Shown here piece by piece: positions 24,489 through 32,999 of a stretch of 64,000 bases of DNA (the first letter of the stretch is position 1; each line of letters begins with the position of its first letter). The DNA lies in contig NW_020194685.1 of the NCBI RefSeq assembly GCF_002865645.1, forward strand, positions 3,083,467 through 3,147,466. Direction: 5' to 3'. The notes under the pieces were generated by a model. That model was not told the origin of the DNA. It saw nothing but the letters and a program-made list of their open reading frames with translations, and did not search any database. This stretch comes from Hyaloscypha bicolor E (taxonomy: Eukaryota; Ascomycota; Leotiomycetes; Helotiales; Hyaloscyphaceae). The translations under genes and the position numbers were made by a program.

Positions 24489-25262
24489 ATGTATGCATCA
24501 ATCGGCTTTCTTGCAGGCCTAGCAGCCACTGTGGTTGCAAAAACCATCGTCATCACCGCCGGCACTGGCGGATTGGCGTTCTCTCCCGACACCATGACCG
24601 CTGCTGTAGGCGATGTACTGGAATTCCACTTCGTGGGCAGCATCCACACTGCCGTGCAAGGCGACTTCAGTTCTCCATGTGTCCAGTCCAGCGGGGGTTT
24701 TGACTCTGGAAAAATCAGCAGCGTAGGTCATCTCCCGCCTCCTACTAGATATCAAGTGGCTGACATTGTCATGATTTGCTAGGCCAGCGTCTTCCAAGTC
24801 ACAGTGAAAAACACCGATCCGATGTGGTTCTTCTGCGCAACACCCACTCATTGCCAAGGCGGTATGGCCGGCGTCGTGAACCCACCTTCAACTGGCGATT
24901 CCCTGGCTGCTTATAAATCCGCGGCGGGAAATGCACCTTCTTCGTCATCATCTGGGAAGGTATCAGGTGGCGTCGTTTTGCCAGTAGGAAGCTCTGGCTC
25001 AAGCTCCAGCGCGACTCCCGCCCCGCCATCCACTTTCTCAGGTGCTAGCGCAGCAACCTCCACTGTATCGGGTGTAGCTACTGCTTCTCCTTCGAGTATG
25101 ACACCGGCAGGAGCCGGGAGTCCAACCAGTAGCTCTTCGGGAACGACGTCCCCGACGCCTAATTCTACTGGGGCAGGAAACTCGCTGATCGCGACGAGTG
25201 GAAATATCGTGCCTCTCGGTCTTGTGTTCGGGTTAGGGGCTTTCGTTGTTTTGATGGCTTGA
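24489..25262 (+). CDS. secreted, Ser/Thr-rich cupredoxin (phytocyanin-like), probably GPI-anchored
   Basis: Two exons, 24489-24722 and 24783-25262, give 237 residues. A signal peptide covers about residues 1-17 (ends VVA). The next about 95 residues form a cupredoxin fold with a complete type 1 copper site. His53 lies in SIHTAVQ. Cys96, His101 and Met106 lie in FFCATPTHCQGGM, with the phytocyanin spacing C-x4-H-x4-M. Two further Cys (64 and 102) can form the usual disulfide. Residues about 115-215 are Ser/Thr/Ala/Gly/Pro-rich and probably O-glycosylated. The C terminus is a hydrophobic stretch (VPLGLVFGLGAFVVLMA) typical of a GPI signal. The likely site is the cell wall or outer membrane face. 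Its physiological partner is unknown. Confidence 0.88.
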
Positions 25263-26235
25263 GGAAGAAGATACGAGAGCAAAGTTAGGGAATTCGTGGC
25301 TTGGAAATGTTGGCTCCATTTCAAAGTTACGGTGGGAATAATATGCGTTACATGTTCTTTCATACATCTGGCAAAGAAGGTCGAAACTCTCTCGTTGCAT
25401 TCTTCCCTTTCGTCGAGTATTAGGAACTACCCACCCCACACCTCGAGAGCAGCAAGGAAAGCTTCTGTTCCATTTGATCTCTTCTCTTAGCAAAATCGAA
25501 AGTTATTAAAATTGAACTACCTGGCAAGAAAAGAAGAAAGTCAGAAATAGCATCACTGAGTTCAGTTAACGAATGGTAAAATGAATGCAGCAGAAAACTT
25601 CCTGTAGGTTGCAATCCCAAAGAGTAGCAGGGCGATGCGTGTCATAACAATGGCTCAGAATCATCCTTTCAGCCGATCTTCAAACATTAGAGAAACCCCA
25701 AGGATCTAACCAGAACTCTTCACCAAGCAAACGAACATTACAGGAGTCACTACCGAAAAAGAAAAAGCCAAAGTAATTAGATATCATGAGATGTTAGCAT
25801 GTCTAGCACGAAGCATATTACTTGGAGAATATGAGAGGATCAAGGAATAATTTGCACTTGCGACAGATAAAATTGGCTCGGGGCATGGCAATACTTATGT
25901 AGAAAAGGCTGTTTGTAGAGGAAGTACCACTCCTGGAAGTGTGCCCTTTTCTTTTTGCTAGGTCAGCGAATCGGCGGTGAGCCTGCACGGAAACACAACA
26001 CGATGATCGAAAAAATAATCAAACATCCTCCTATTTGTCAGCTTTCCTCTCTCACTGTCAATCGTGGGGGTTTTGCAGTGTGCAACGGACGTGCTGGTTC
26101 AAACTCCGGAGCGTGTGCCTACAGGTAACGTTTAAGGTGTCTTAGTTTAGTAGGACGTCCTGTAAGTTGCTGAGTTGATTACTTGCAATTGTCGGCGTTG
26201 ACTTCAGCCAACGCGGCAACGCCACCGTAACGGGA
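25263..26235. other. intergenic region, no gene seen
   Basis: This is the 3' flank of the cupredoxin gene and sequence upstream of a small predicted gene. No domain, RNA gene or repeat was recognised. Confidence 0.5.
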
Positions 26236-26658
26236 ATGGAGCCGCGAGTGATTCGAACAGAAGAAATTGGGAAGAGGACGCAATACCTTGCCGAAGGTAT
26301 AGACTCTCGAACATCTGCCATGCAAAGTTGTATCGAGGACATTGAACAAGGACTAGACGGATTGAGGGCGGATATAAGAAGACAATTGGAGTACATAATT
26401 AGGCTAAACGCGCAGATGGAAGCCAGCATCGGGGCGACGAAAAACTTGGCAAGTATTCTACAAGGGATCTTAGATTTTGCCGAACGTAAGTACTCCCCTA
26501 CAATGGCTCCCTGCAGCGGCTCATTACATGCAGGGAAGACAAAACAAATGGAGGCTCGGGTCCAAATATTTGCGGCAATTTTCTCAATCTCGTATCCCAC
26601 TCCCACTCCCACTCGGCGACGGGAAAGAAAGGCTCATATAAATGCTCGGTGCAGATGA
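26236..26658 (+). CDS. small coiled-coil hypothetical protein (possibly a fragment)
   Basis: The frame from ATG 26236 encodes a heptad-patterned, charged helix (TEEIGKRTQYLAEGIDSR, then DIRRQLEYIIRLNAQMEASI). A likely GT-AG intron at 26487-26534 (GTAAGT...CAG) joins ...ILDFAERK to TKQMEARVQIFAAIFS, about 124 residues in all. The helical part resembles coiled-coil segments of larger fungal hypothetical proteins, so this may be a truncated copy. No function can be given. Reading through the intron also stays open, so the splice is not proven. Confidence 0.4.
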   Translation: MEPRVIRTEEIGKRTQYLAEGIDSRTSAMQSCIEDIEQGLDGLRADIRRQLEYIIRLNAQMEASIGATKNLASILQGILDFAERKYSPTMAPCSGSLHAGKTKQMEARVQIFAAIFSISYPTPTPTRRRERKAHINARCR

Positions 26659-27262
26659 ATAAACGGCTATTCATGATCTCACATTCATGTTACGAGAAGC
26701 CGGAAGCATTAGTATTCAAGCACAAGGCCAAGGACGGTGGCTTCTTCGATTACCCCGATTTCCAGACTGGCTTTGATCGGATAGAAGTGATATCATATTA
26801 GCCAATGGACTTCGGAACAGGATGGCATGGCAAGATACTCACCAATGACGCTGATGTGCGCCGTGCTTGCCCAAGGACTTGCAAAGCGAGATGGGTTGAT
26901 TTTTTCTCTGGTGTCCATAACATCAACGACGACAATCTCAGCGAGGGACCTGAATTGCGAAATGTTGCTGTTGCCAGCGGCTCGCTCGACTGGGAGTCAT
27001 TGATGATAAATATAAATAGGAAGGCTTTCGATGACCTGAGCTTCATTAGGTAGTTGTTAAATCCAATAATGATAATACCATTATAGTGTGTTCAAATATT
27101 TGCAGTTATTGGGTCTTGAAATTTTGATGGGGTGCTCCCCGCTTTAAAGCTTGGAAAAGGGGAGAGGCTGACCAATCAGAGCTTGAGCACTTGGCGGAAA
27201 GGAGCTCCAAAGCTCAGACTAGTATGTAATAAAATAAGGAAAAATTGTGCTAATTATTCCAA
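26659..27262. other. intergenic region upstream of the tRNA gene
   Basis: Short open frames on both strands near 26800-27050 show no recognisable family. No gene is supported. Confidence 0.45.
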
Positions 27263-27268
27263 GTCTTC

Positions 27269-27316
27269 GTAAGTTGCCAGGACGCATCTGCATTAACGTT
27301 TACTAACAACTTCTAG
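27269..27316 (+). other. spliceosomal-type intron A in the tRNA acceptor stem (48 nt)
   Basis: It begins GTAAGT, has a perfect TACTAAC branch site at 27301-27307 and ends CTAG, 9 nt after it. It separates nucleotides 6 and 7 of the tRNA acceptor stem. Its size and signals match the protein-gene introns in this window. Confidence 0.82.
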
Positions 27317-27317
27317 G

Positions 27318-27329
27318 TGGCTCAGTTGG
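27318..27329 (+). promoter_or_regulatory. Pol III A box of the tRNA gene
   Basis: TGGCTCAGTTGG fits the consensus TRGYNNARNNGG exactly. The B box (GTTCGAGTCTC) is at 27447-27457, about 118 bp downstream, a spacing TFIIIC can bridge. Confidence 0.8.
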
Positions 27330-27348
27330 TTAGAGCGTTGGTCTCATA

Positions 27349-27380
27349 CTCAGTATGATTAAGCTGATCACAGTTTGGCC
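27349..27380 (+). other. canonical tRNA intron after nucleotide 37 (32 nt)
   Basis: It lies one base 3' of the CAT anticodon, the standard site cut by eukaryotic tRNA splicing endonuclease. The exact 3' cut is set by needing A38 plus the TCCAA stem strand. Confidence 0.75.
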
Positions 27381-27389
27381 ATCCAAAGG

Positions 27390-27440
27390 GTATGCATCAC
27401 CAGTTCTTACCACAAAACAAACCACTAATCATCATTGCAG
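27390..27440 (+). other. spliceosomal-type intron B in the tRNA variable loop (51 nt)
   Basis: It begins GTATGC, has a CACTAAT branch-like site at 27423-27429 and ends TTGCAG. Its removal restores the five-base variable loop AGGTC. Confidence 0.82.
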
Positions 27441-27487
27441 TCGAGAGTTCGAGTCTCTCCGAGGACAGCATACCCCTAGGGAGTCTA

Positions 27488-27493
27488 TTTTTT
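27488..27493 (+). terminator. Pol III T6 terminator
   Basis: A run of six T lies 21 bases after the discriminator base of the tRNA gene. Confidence 0.65.
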
Positions 27494-27803
27494 GCATTTT
27501 GGGACTGTTTCCGAAGCAGATGCACAATTCTGATTGTGTCGGAAGCCGTCCCAGAAGTTACCTTTGGATTTTTTTTGGTGTTATTTATTACTATTTTAGC
27601 GAGTTTAACCGAGAAACAGAGCGCAATCCAGCGTGTTCATTTAGGAGGGCTTCAGCGTGCTGCGACTTTGCGTATCTTTTTTTTTTGCTCCTTTAGAGTA
27701 TCTTTTTGATTTATTATTGATGTTTTTTGGGGCCGTTTTGCAAAGTACCGTAAGCTAGCTGAGCCGAGAGGGTGAGCCGAGGGCGATTGGCACCTGATGT
27801 TAC

Positions 27804-27827
27804 GTGGCACCAGTCACGTGGTGCCAC
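27804..27827. promoter_or_regulatory. perfect 9-bp inverted repeat around a CACGTG core
   Basis: GTGGCACCA and TGGTGCCAC are separated by six bases, and a CACGTG E-box spans the loop and right arm. It could bind a bHLH dimer or be a decayed element end. Confidence 0.5.
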
Positions 27828-27998
27828 TACACATGACTTAGCGTGTAGCCAGTGCTTTTAGCCCGGCAGACAGCCTTCAGCTCAATTCAAGCTCTTTACC
27901 ACCACTGCAATATCACCTTATCGTGACACCTGAACAGCAACACAGCAAGCTCACTAACCAAAAGTGATGCATAAGAGGAAGAATTGATTCATAATACG

Positions 27999-28249
27999 AA
28001 GGCCGCGGTTAGAATTCAGGGTGATTTAGCAGTCAGGTGCTATAATTCCCCGAGAAGATTCTGCTTTAGCGCTAGAAGTCCCTATAATTATAGGCTTCGA
28101 GCTCATAAAGTTTTAAAACTAAATCTCGCACATTTTTGCGTGAACTAGCCACGGCGTAAAATTCGCTAGAGTAGCTTATAAATCCCTATTGTTCTATAGG
28201 GGTTTATTAGTCGGTCCCCTGTATTACCCAGACTTTTGACCGCGGCCTT
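27999..28249. mobile_element. MITE-like element with 11-bp terminal inverted repeats
   Basis: The left end AAGGCCGCGGT is repeated exactly in inverse at 28239-28249, and similarity continues weakly inward (GGGT-AT motifs). The 251-bp interior has no open frame. A clear target duplication was not found, so the class is open. Confidence 0.5.
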
Positions 28250-28278
28250 ACTTGAGTCTGTCCGAGTAGAAGGGTGGG

Positions 28279-28476
28279 TGTGACGGCGGGGCTAGAGCAA
28301 TGGTCAAGGCTCAAAGATCTCTATTTCCTGTCTTATAGAATACAAAGCTAAAGAGAAGAAGAGAGAGAGGATAAGAGAGAAGAAGTACTAGCTAAAACGA
28401 CTGAAACGCCGGCGCCTGACAGGTGAAACTAGTCAGGTGATAGCCACCCCATGTGACCCTAGCCAGCGCCGTCACA
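28279..28476. mobile_element. solo LTR (198 bp) with 10-bp perfect terminal inverted repeat
   Basis: The element starts TGTGACGGCG and ends CGCCGTCACA, i.e. TG...CA ends within a perfect inverted repeat. Flanks GTGGG (28274-28278) and GCGGG (28477-28481) look like a 5-bp target duplication with one change. No coding sequence remains. A short-TIR MITE is the alternative. Confidence 0.6.
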
Positions 28477-28759
28477 GCGGGCAATCGTGCTCAAAATTAC
28501 TCAGCATAATGTACTTCTCAGCATCGAGAGTTGAGCGTTGAGCCCAGCACCGTTTGGCGGACAAATCGGCTTGATGAGGCTTGGTTCTTCGAGGTGCGAG
28601 GTGGGCGAATAACAGCCAAATAGAAGAGCCGAGAGAATTCGCACATTTGGCCATTATACATGACCCGATTCTGTAAAACAAATACCAAGTGGCTAAGGTG
28701 TTATTAGAAATCTATTGAAACATTGCCCCTAGTTTACAACGCCGTGATATATACAAAAC

Positions 28760-29974
28760 CTATGCAGCCGCCTCAGCATTCTCAGCTTTCTTGCTCTCTA
28801 GAAATTTTTCCCACATTGTCTTATATATGCCCGTCTTCCTAGCCTCAACGAAGCCTGGATCACCATCATAAAATCGACACATATTCATCCAATCCCGATC
28901 CCACAGATCCGTCAAATCCGTCAGATTGTTCCACTCTCCCCAAGCCTTATTCCAAAGCTTCGCATGTAACACCCTTACCGGACCCTCCTTCAGCTCAAGA
29001 CCCCTAGAAACGTCATGATCTGGGACCCGATGCTCGATGAAGTTCTCGGGCAGCGTATTCCACACCGACGGCAATTTGTGAACTGGGAATGAACCTTCTT
29101 GGGAGAAGGCATTCTTCGAGCTCAAAACTCCCTGCTCCATGAACCGGATATCGTAGTCGCCGGTCATCCTCGCGGCCCGCATGAGCTTCGCATGCATATC
29201 CAAATTTGGTTTCAAGACTAGGAATCCGGCATTGATATTGTACGCCATAAACTGGCTGACCCCCGAGTAAACGTAATCGCAGAATTCCTCTCCACTCTTC
29301 CCACCACTCGCCACGACCGCCTTGTCCTCCGGCCCTAACGTTTCCCGATTACAGTGCTGCACCGGCGCAACCTCAAATATATCATCGATATTCCTGACCG
29401 GGAAGGCGTCGGAATCGAGAAACACGATCCGCTTCCATTCTACCTCTTTCCATATGTTGAGTTTGGACAAGACGTCGATCCAGCGTTTCGTGCTGATGAT
29501 TTCGTCGGGTATGATATCATCCAACAGCTCAATCTCCTTGACAATCGCGCCTTGCCCCCTGAAAATCCTCCTATTCTCCTCTGGTATAAACGGACACACA
29601 AATATAATAACAGGGTATTTCGAGCGGTATGGGGACCACAGGAGACGCCATATGATCTGCTGCGCAGCTTCGAAGTACGGCCCGCGGGTGTCGGGTTGGC
29701 GCGTGCAGTAGAAGGTCGAGAAGGCGAATTTCGAGGGCTCGTTGATGTTGTGCGGTGGGTACTTGGAGAGGAATGCGAAGTCTATTCGGGGGATGGGGTC
29801 GTAGGGGAAGACGAGGCCTAGGTCGTCTGTGTCTGCGAGAGGGTGTTTGTGGCCGATTAGGCCTGCGCGTGCGGCGTAGGGGAGATTATTCCCATAGGAG
29901 AGGTAGAAAACAGAGAGAACGAGGAAAATTAATCCTGCTGTGAAGATCGGCTTGACTGTTCGTGGAACCGCCAT
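28760..29974 (-). CDS. GT8-like glycosyltransferase, type II membrane protein
   Basis: A single exon encodes 404 residues. One membrane span at about residues 9-27 follows a short basic N terminus, so a Golgi type II topology is expected. The catalytic region contains YPVIIFVCPFI near 120-130, then RIVFLDSDAF with the DxD metal/sugar-nucleotide motif at 187-189, and YNINAGFLVLKPN near 260. The latter resembles the substrate-side motif of the GT8 glycogenin/GlcNAc-transferase superfamily. Family GT8 enzymes use UDP-sugars with Mn2+ and retain the anomeric configuration. Fungal relatives are often annotated as GlcNAc-transferases (GNT1-like). The actual donor and acceptor are not deducible. The ATG at 29974 is well placed before the anchor. 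The gene is intact. Confidence 0.83.
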   Translation of the reverse strand: MAVPRTVKPIFTAGLIFLVLSVFYLSYGNNLPYAARAGLIGHKHPLADTDDLGLVFPYDPIPRIDFAFLSKYPPHNINEPSKFAFSTFYCTRQPDTRGPYFEAAQQIIWRLLWSPYRSKYPVIIFVCPFIPEENRRIFRGQGAIVKEIELLDDIIPDEIISTKRWIDVLSKLNIWKEVEWKRIVFLDSDAFPVRNIDDIFEVAPVQHCNRETLGPEDKAVVASGGKSGEEFCDYVYSGVSQFMAYNINAGFLVLKPNLDMHAKLMRAARMTGDYDIRFMEQGVLSSKNAFSQEGSFPVHKLPSVWNTLPENFIEHRVPDHDVSRGLELKEGPVRVLHAKLWNKAWGEWNNLTDLTDLWDRDWMNMCRFYDGDPGFVEARKTGIYKTMWEKFLESKKAENAEAAA

Positions 29975-31425
29975 TGAAGAAAAGAGGCAGGCGATCTGCG
30001 GCGGAGGCGCTGAGACATAGATTGTGTTTGAAGAAAAAAAGAAAGCGGGATTGAGATTGAGATTGAGGTTACATTTGGAACCTGGGGTTGAAGCTAACCT
30101 CGGAGGTCTTTGCCTTGTGATTCATGGCGTTACTCCTTGCCGGACTGGGTTAACTTATTCTTGAATGCCCCTTGTCTAACTGAACGTGGATGCTGCCGGG
30201 TCATTAAACGCTGTGGCGTAGTCACCAAGCCAGCCGCCAGGTGTTCATTATTCCCGAGGGTTGAGTACTTCGCTTAGTAATTTTACCCCTATTCCTGCGA
30301 ACCCAAACACGACTGGACTTGAGCAGATTTCAGCTTTTCCCTGAGCTGAAGGATTACAAGGTGAGATCCTAAAGCCGCCTGAGATGATTGGGTTATTTGA
30401 GGTTAGTATTGATGGTTACTCAAGGGGCCAATTGCTAACAATCATTCTGCGCGGCCATCTGGATTTGAAATGTCCAGCCCTCCCTTTCACCTCAACTGCG
30501 ACATGCAGAGCGAACTCAACCTTGACATTGTTGCACAAACATCCGACCCGACAATTTAGATACAATATGAGTGAGAAAAATGCTTTTAACTTTTATCAAT
30601 TAAAGCTTGCAAAAGTCGAGGGGAGCCACCCTCTTCGCTTGATAGAAAGCCGTTTCATGAAAGCACTTCAAAGTCGTCGCATCCTTTCCCAAAAGGTCGT
30701 GGGTTTTGATGGTATTCTCAGAGGATTTCAGCATCCGAAATTTGTTTTGGGATGCTGTTTATTATAAGGATATTGATGGCAGAAGTGTTTTAAGTGCTCG
30801 AGGGAGAAGCTCTGCTATAAATGAGTGGGCGAGGTGTCATGGGCATTGGTCGCTTGAAGGAGAAAAAGTTAAAGTAATGCCGTGATGTATCGTCTTGAAA
30901 CCGATTAGCTTTCAACATCATTAACTCGAAACTTGCACTCACGCAAAAGCATTAATAGCCACATTCTAGCCCATCACGGGCTGATGATTCGGTTAATCTT
31001 CAATGAAGAACACCACCTTCTGAAACTGTGTCCGTCGATTGTGCCTGTGATTAGTGTTGCCATAGAAGAAGTTTCTCGTGGCTCTAACTCCTTTATTGTC
31101 TGCTCGCTGAATCCGAGCAAGTAGGGGGATGTCGTACCCCCATCCCAATCTCCCAGGAACCCATGAGGGGAATAAGCAATGCTGGTACATCTAGCCCAGT
31201 AGGCCTCGTCTAGGGCTTATTGATTGCTTGACTTTATCTTGTGTCACTGGAGGTGGAACGAAGCGGAGTATGAATCCGTAGATAGGGCGGAGATAGCTTG
31301 GGAGGCTGCCGCCTGATTGCAGTGAGATTGAACAAGCTCAAAGATAGGCGTAAACTATGATTGGAAAGACTGACTCAAAACACGAATCCCTCCAAAGAAG
31401 CATTTCTGCTCAAAATTACCTCGCG
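29975..31425. other. intergenic region, no gene supported
   Basis: The region has the promoter side of the glycosyltransferase and the 3' side of the next minus-strand gene. Frames near 30384-30767 and 30933-31190 carry no recognisable motif. Nothing else was identified. Confidence 0.5.
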
Positions 31426-32460
31426 TCACACCACTAAGTCGTGCCTATTCCTTAAATGCCTTTTCCATCCATCTTTCCGCGTAAACCCCACTGAACCAGG
31501 CATTGTCTCGGAATATTTGCAACCATCAACTGTACAGTAATATCTCTTTGTAAAATCATTGGGGTGAACAGAGTCTGTGTGCCGTTTGAGGTCTTTAGTA
31601 GTGTTGAAGGCTTTGTCGCATGTTATACACCACTCGTCACGGGCGTGGTAACGGACGTGGTGACTTGAAATATTGTTAGCATTTAGTATGTCGAGGTATA
31701 AGTTAGGGTCAGAAATCGACTAACTTGAGTTCATATTGCCGGGAGAATGTTTTGGAGCACGGTGGATAGGGGCAGGCTAATCGAGAAGGTTGGAGCTGGG
31801 CGGGTGTTGCGGCCGGCGATAGAACATGTTCGGGGGGGTTAACGTGCGATTGATCCCGAGTTAGCATACTCGGACCACCATTGTCTTGAGATTGTGCTAG
31901 GGGGGTGCTAGCTTGCGTATCTGCTAGCAGAATTTTATTGCCTACCAAGTGGTTAGGAGTGCGATTCTGAGCTAGAAAGCCGAAACTTGCTTACCTTGTG
32001 GGGTGATGTTTAGGGGAGAATCTCGTGGCTGTATCCCAAGGTCATCTTGAGCACCTGGCAGTGTGGAAGCCGAGAATTTTGATTCTGGACGATCCAGCTG
32101 TATATTTCTTGACGCCATGTCTCGTTCCAGTTCTGTAGGGTTCCAAAGCTCCCTTGGGAGGAAAATGGTTGGCGGTGTTGCCGGTGGTGGTGGTAGTAGT
32201 GATGATGGCGGTGGTGGCGGTCCCTGTGCTGCATAACCGCTACCAGAAGAGCTCCACCTACTTCTCCACCTGCGCCTTTTCCTCTTGCTTTTTCTCCTTA
32301 AACTCCACTGAATGATTTTTTTGGTCTTCCGCACAAATACCCGGTTGCGCCGGTAGCACCTATAGCGCCAATAGCAGAATATTAAGGTACCGAGAGCTAC
32401 TAATCCAACAACAGTTCCAATAAGAATGCCTGTTACAGAGCTTGGGCTGCTGGAGTCCAT
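31426..32460 (-). CDS. single-span membrane protein with C-terminal C2H2 zinc fingers
   Basis: Exons 32460-31995, 31941-31725 and 31673-31426 would be the naive reading. The phase-consistent third exon starts at 31663, giving 306 residues, with introns 31942-31994 and 31664-31724 (GTTAGT...GCTAAC...AAG). The N terminus (MDSSSPSSVTG) leads directly into a hydrophobic span (GILIGTVVGLVALGTLIFCYW). A very basic patch (KSKRKRRRWRSRW), a Pro-rich linker and then C2H2 fingers follow: CPYPPCSKTFSRQYEL...HHVRYH, CITCDKAFNTTKDLKRHTDSVH and CTVDGCKYSE...H...H. Such a layout would suit a membrane-tethered regulator, but that is inference. The start is the first ATG of the frame, which is open further upstream. 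A cleavable signal exon in another frame is possible. Confidence 0.66.
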
Positions 32461-32612
32461 TGAACGAGGGAATATATTCTTTCCATACTGAAGGGAGTGT
32501 GAAGTAGATCGCTGAACACTGTATTGATCGATCAACGACTTCAAATGAATCAGATCCCACCAAAGGAAGACAGAAAACAGTGAAGCAGCGAGCCATCCAG
32601 TGTGTCAAAAAA

Positions 32613-32660
32613 GTATTCAAGGTATTCAAGGTATTCAAGGTATTCATGAATATTCATGAA
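32613..32660. repeat. 9-bp tandem repeat (GTATTCAAG) and ATTCATGAA repeats at the AT-block border
   Basis: Three exact tandem units pass into GTATTCATG and two copies of a TATTCATGAA palindromic unit. Beyond it the sequence turns into RIP-type AT-rich DNA. Confidence 0.75.
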
Positions 32661-32999
32661 AATCTTGAATAGAATATGAGTAGCGTAATTCTCAAAAATT
32701 TAGAGTAGAGTAGAATATATATTCATGAATATTAAAGAAAAAGAATTATTTATTATATTTCTCTTATTTATAAGAATTAGATTAAGGCTATATTAGAATA
32801 CTGTATTAATAATTCAGGAAATTACTAGAAAACCAAGTTCTTTAAGGCTTTATTAAAGGAATTCCGAGAATATAACTAGGAAATACCTAAAATTAGCTAT
32901 AACTTTCTTAATTGGATTATTATATAAGTCTAGAATAAAAGAATTTCTTCTAAGTTTTATATTAATATATTTAATAAAATATTAAAGAAATTACTAAAA

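Larger units (their letters stand above)
27263..27467 (+). tRNA. elongator tRNA-Met(CAT) interrupted by one tRNA-type and two spliceosomal-type introns
   Basis: Removing 27269-27316, 27349-27380 and 27390-27440 leaves a 74-nt cloverleaf with no gaps. The acceptor stem is 27263-27268 plus 27317, paired with 27460-27466 (one U-G pair). The D stem is GCTC/GAGC at 27320-27323 and 27333-27336. The anticodon stem TTGGT/TCCAA carries the T31-T39 opposition also found in other eukaryotic elongator tRNA-Met. The anticodon CAT is at 27345-27347, the variable loop is AGGTC and the T arm is GAGAG-TTCGAGT-CTCTC (27443-27459). The discriminator is A27467. The 32-nt insert follows nucleotide 37, the normal place. 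The other two inserts have fungal mRNA-intron consensus at all three sites. Internal Pol III boxes and a T6 terminator are present. It could be functional or a recently interrupted copy. Confidence 0.88.

Noticed and set aside
26085..26120. GGTTCAAACTCC as the B box of another tRNA gene
   Set aside because: No T stem pairs around it and no A box or cloverleaf lies upstream.
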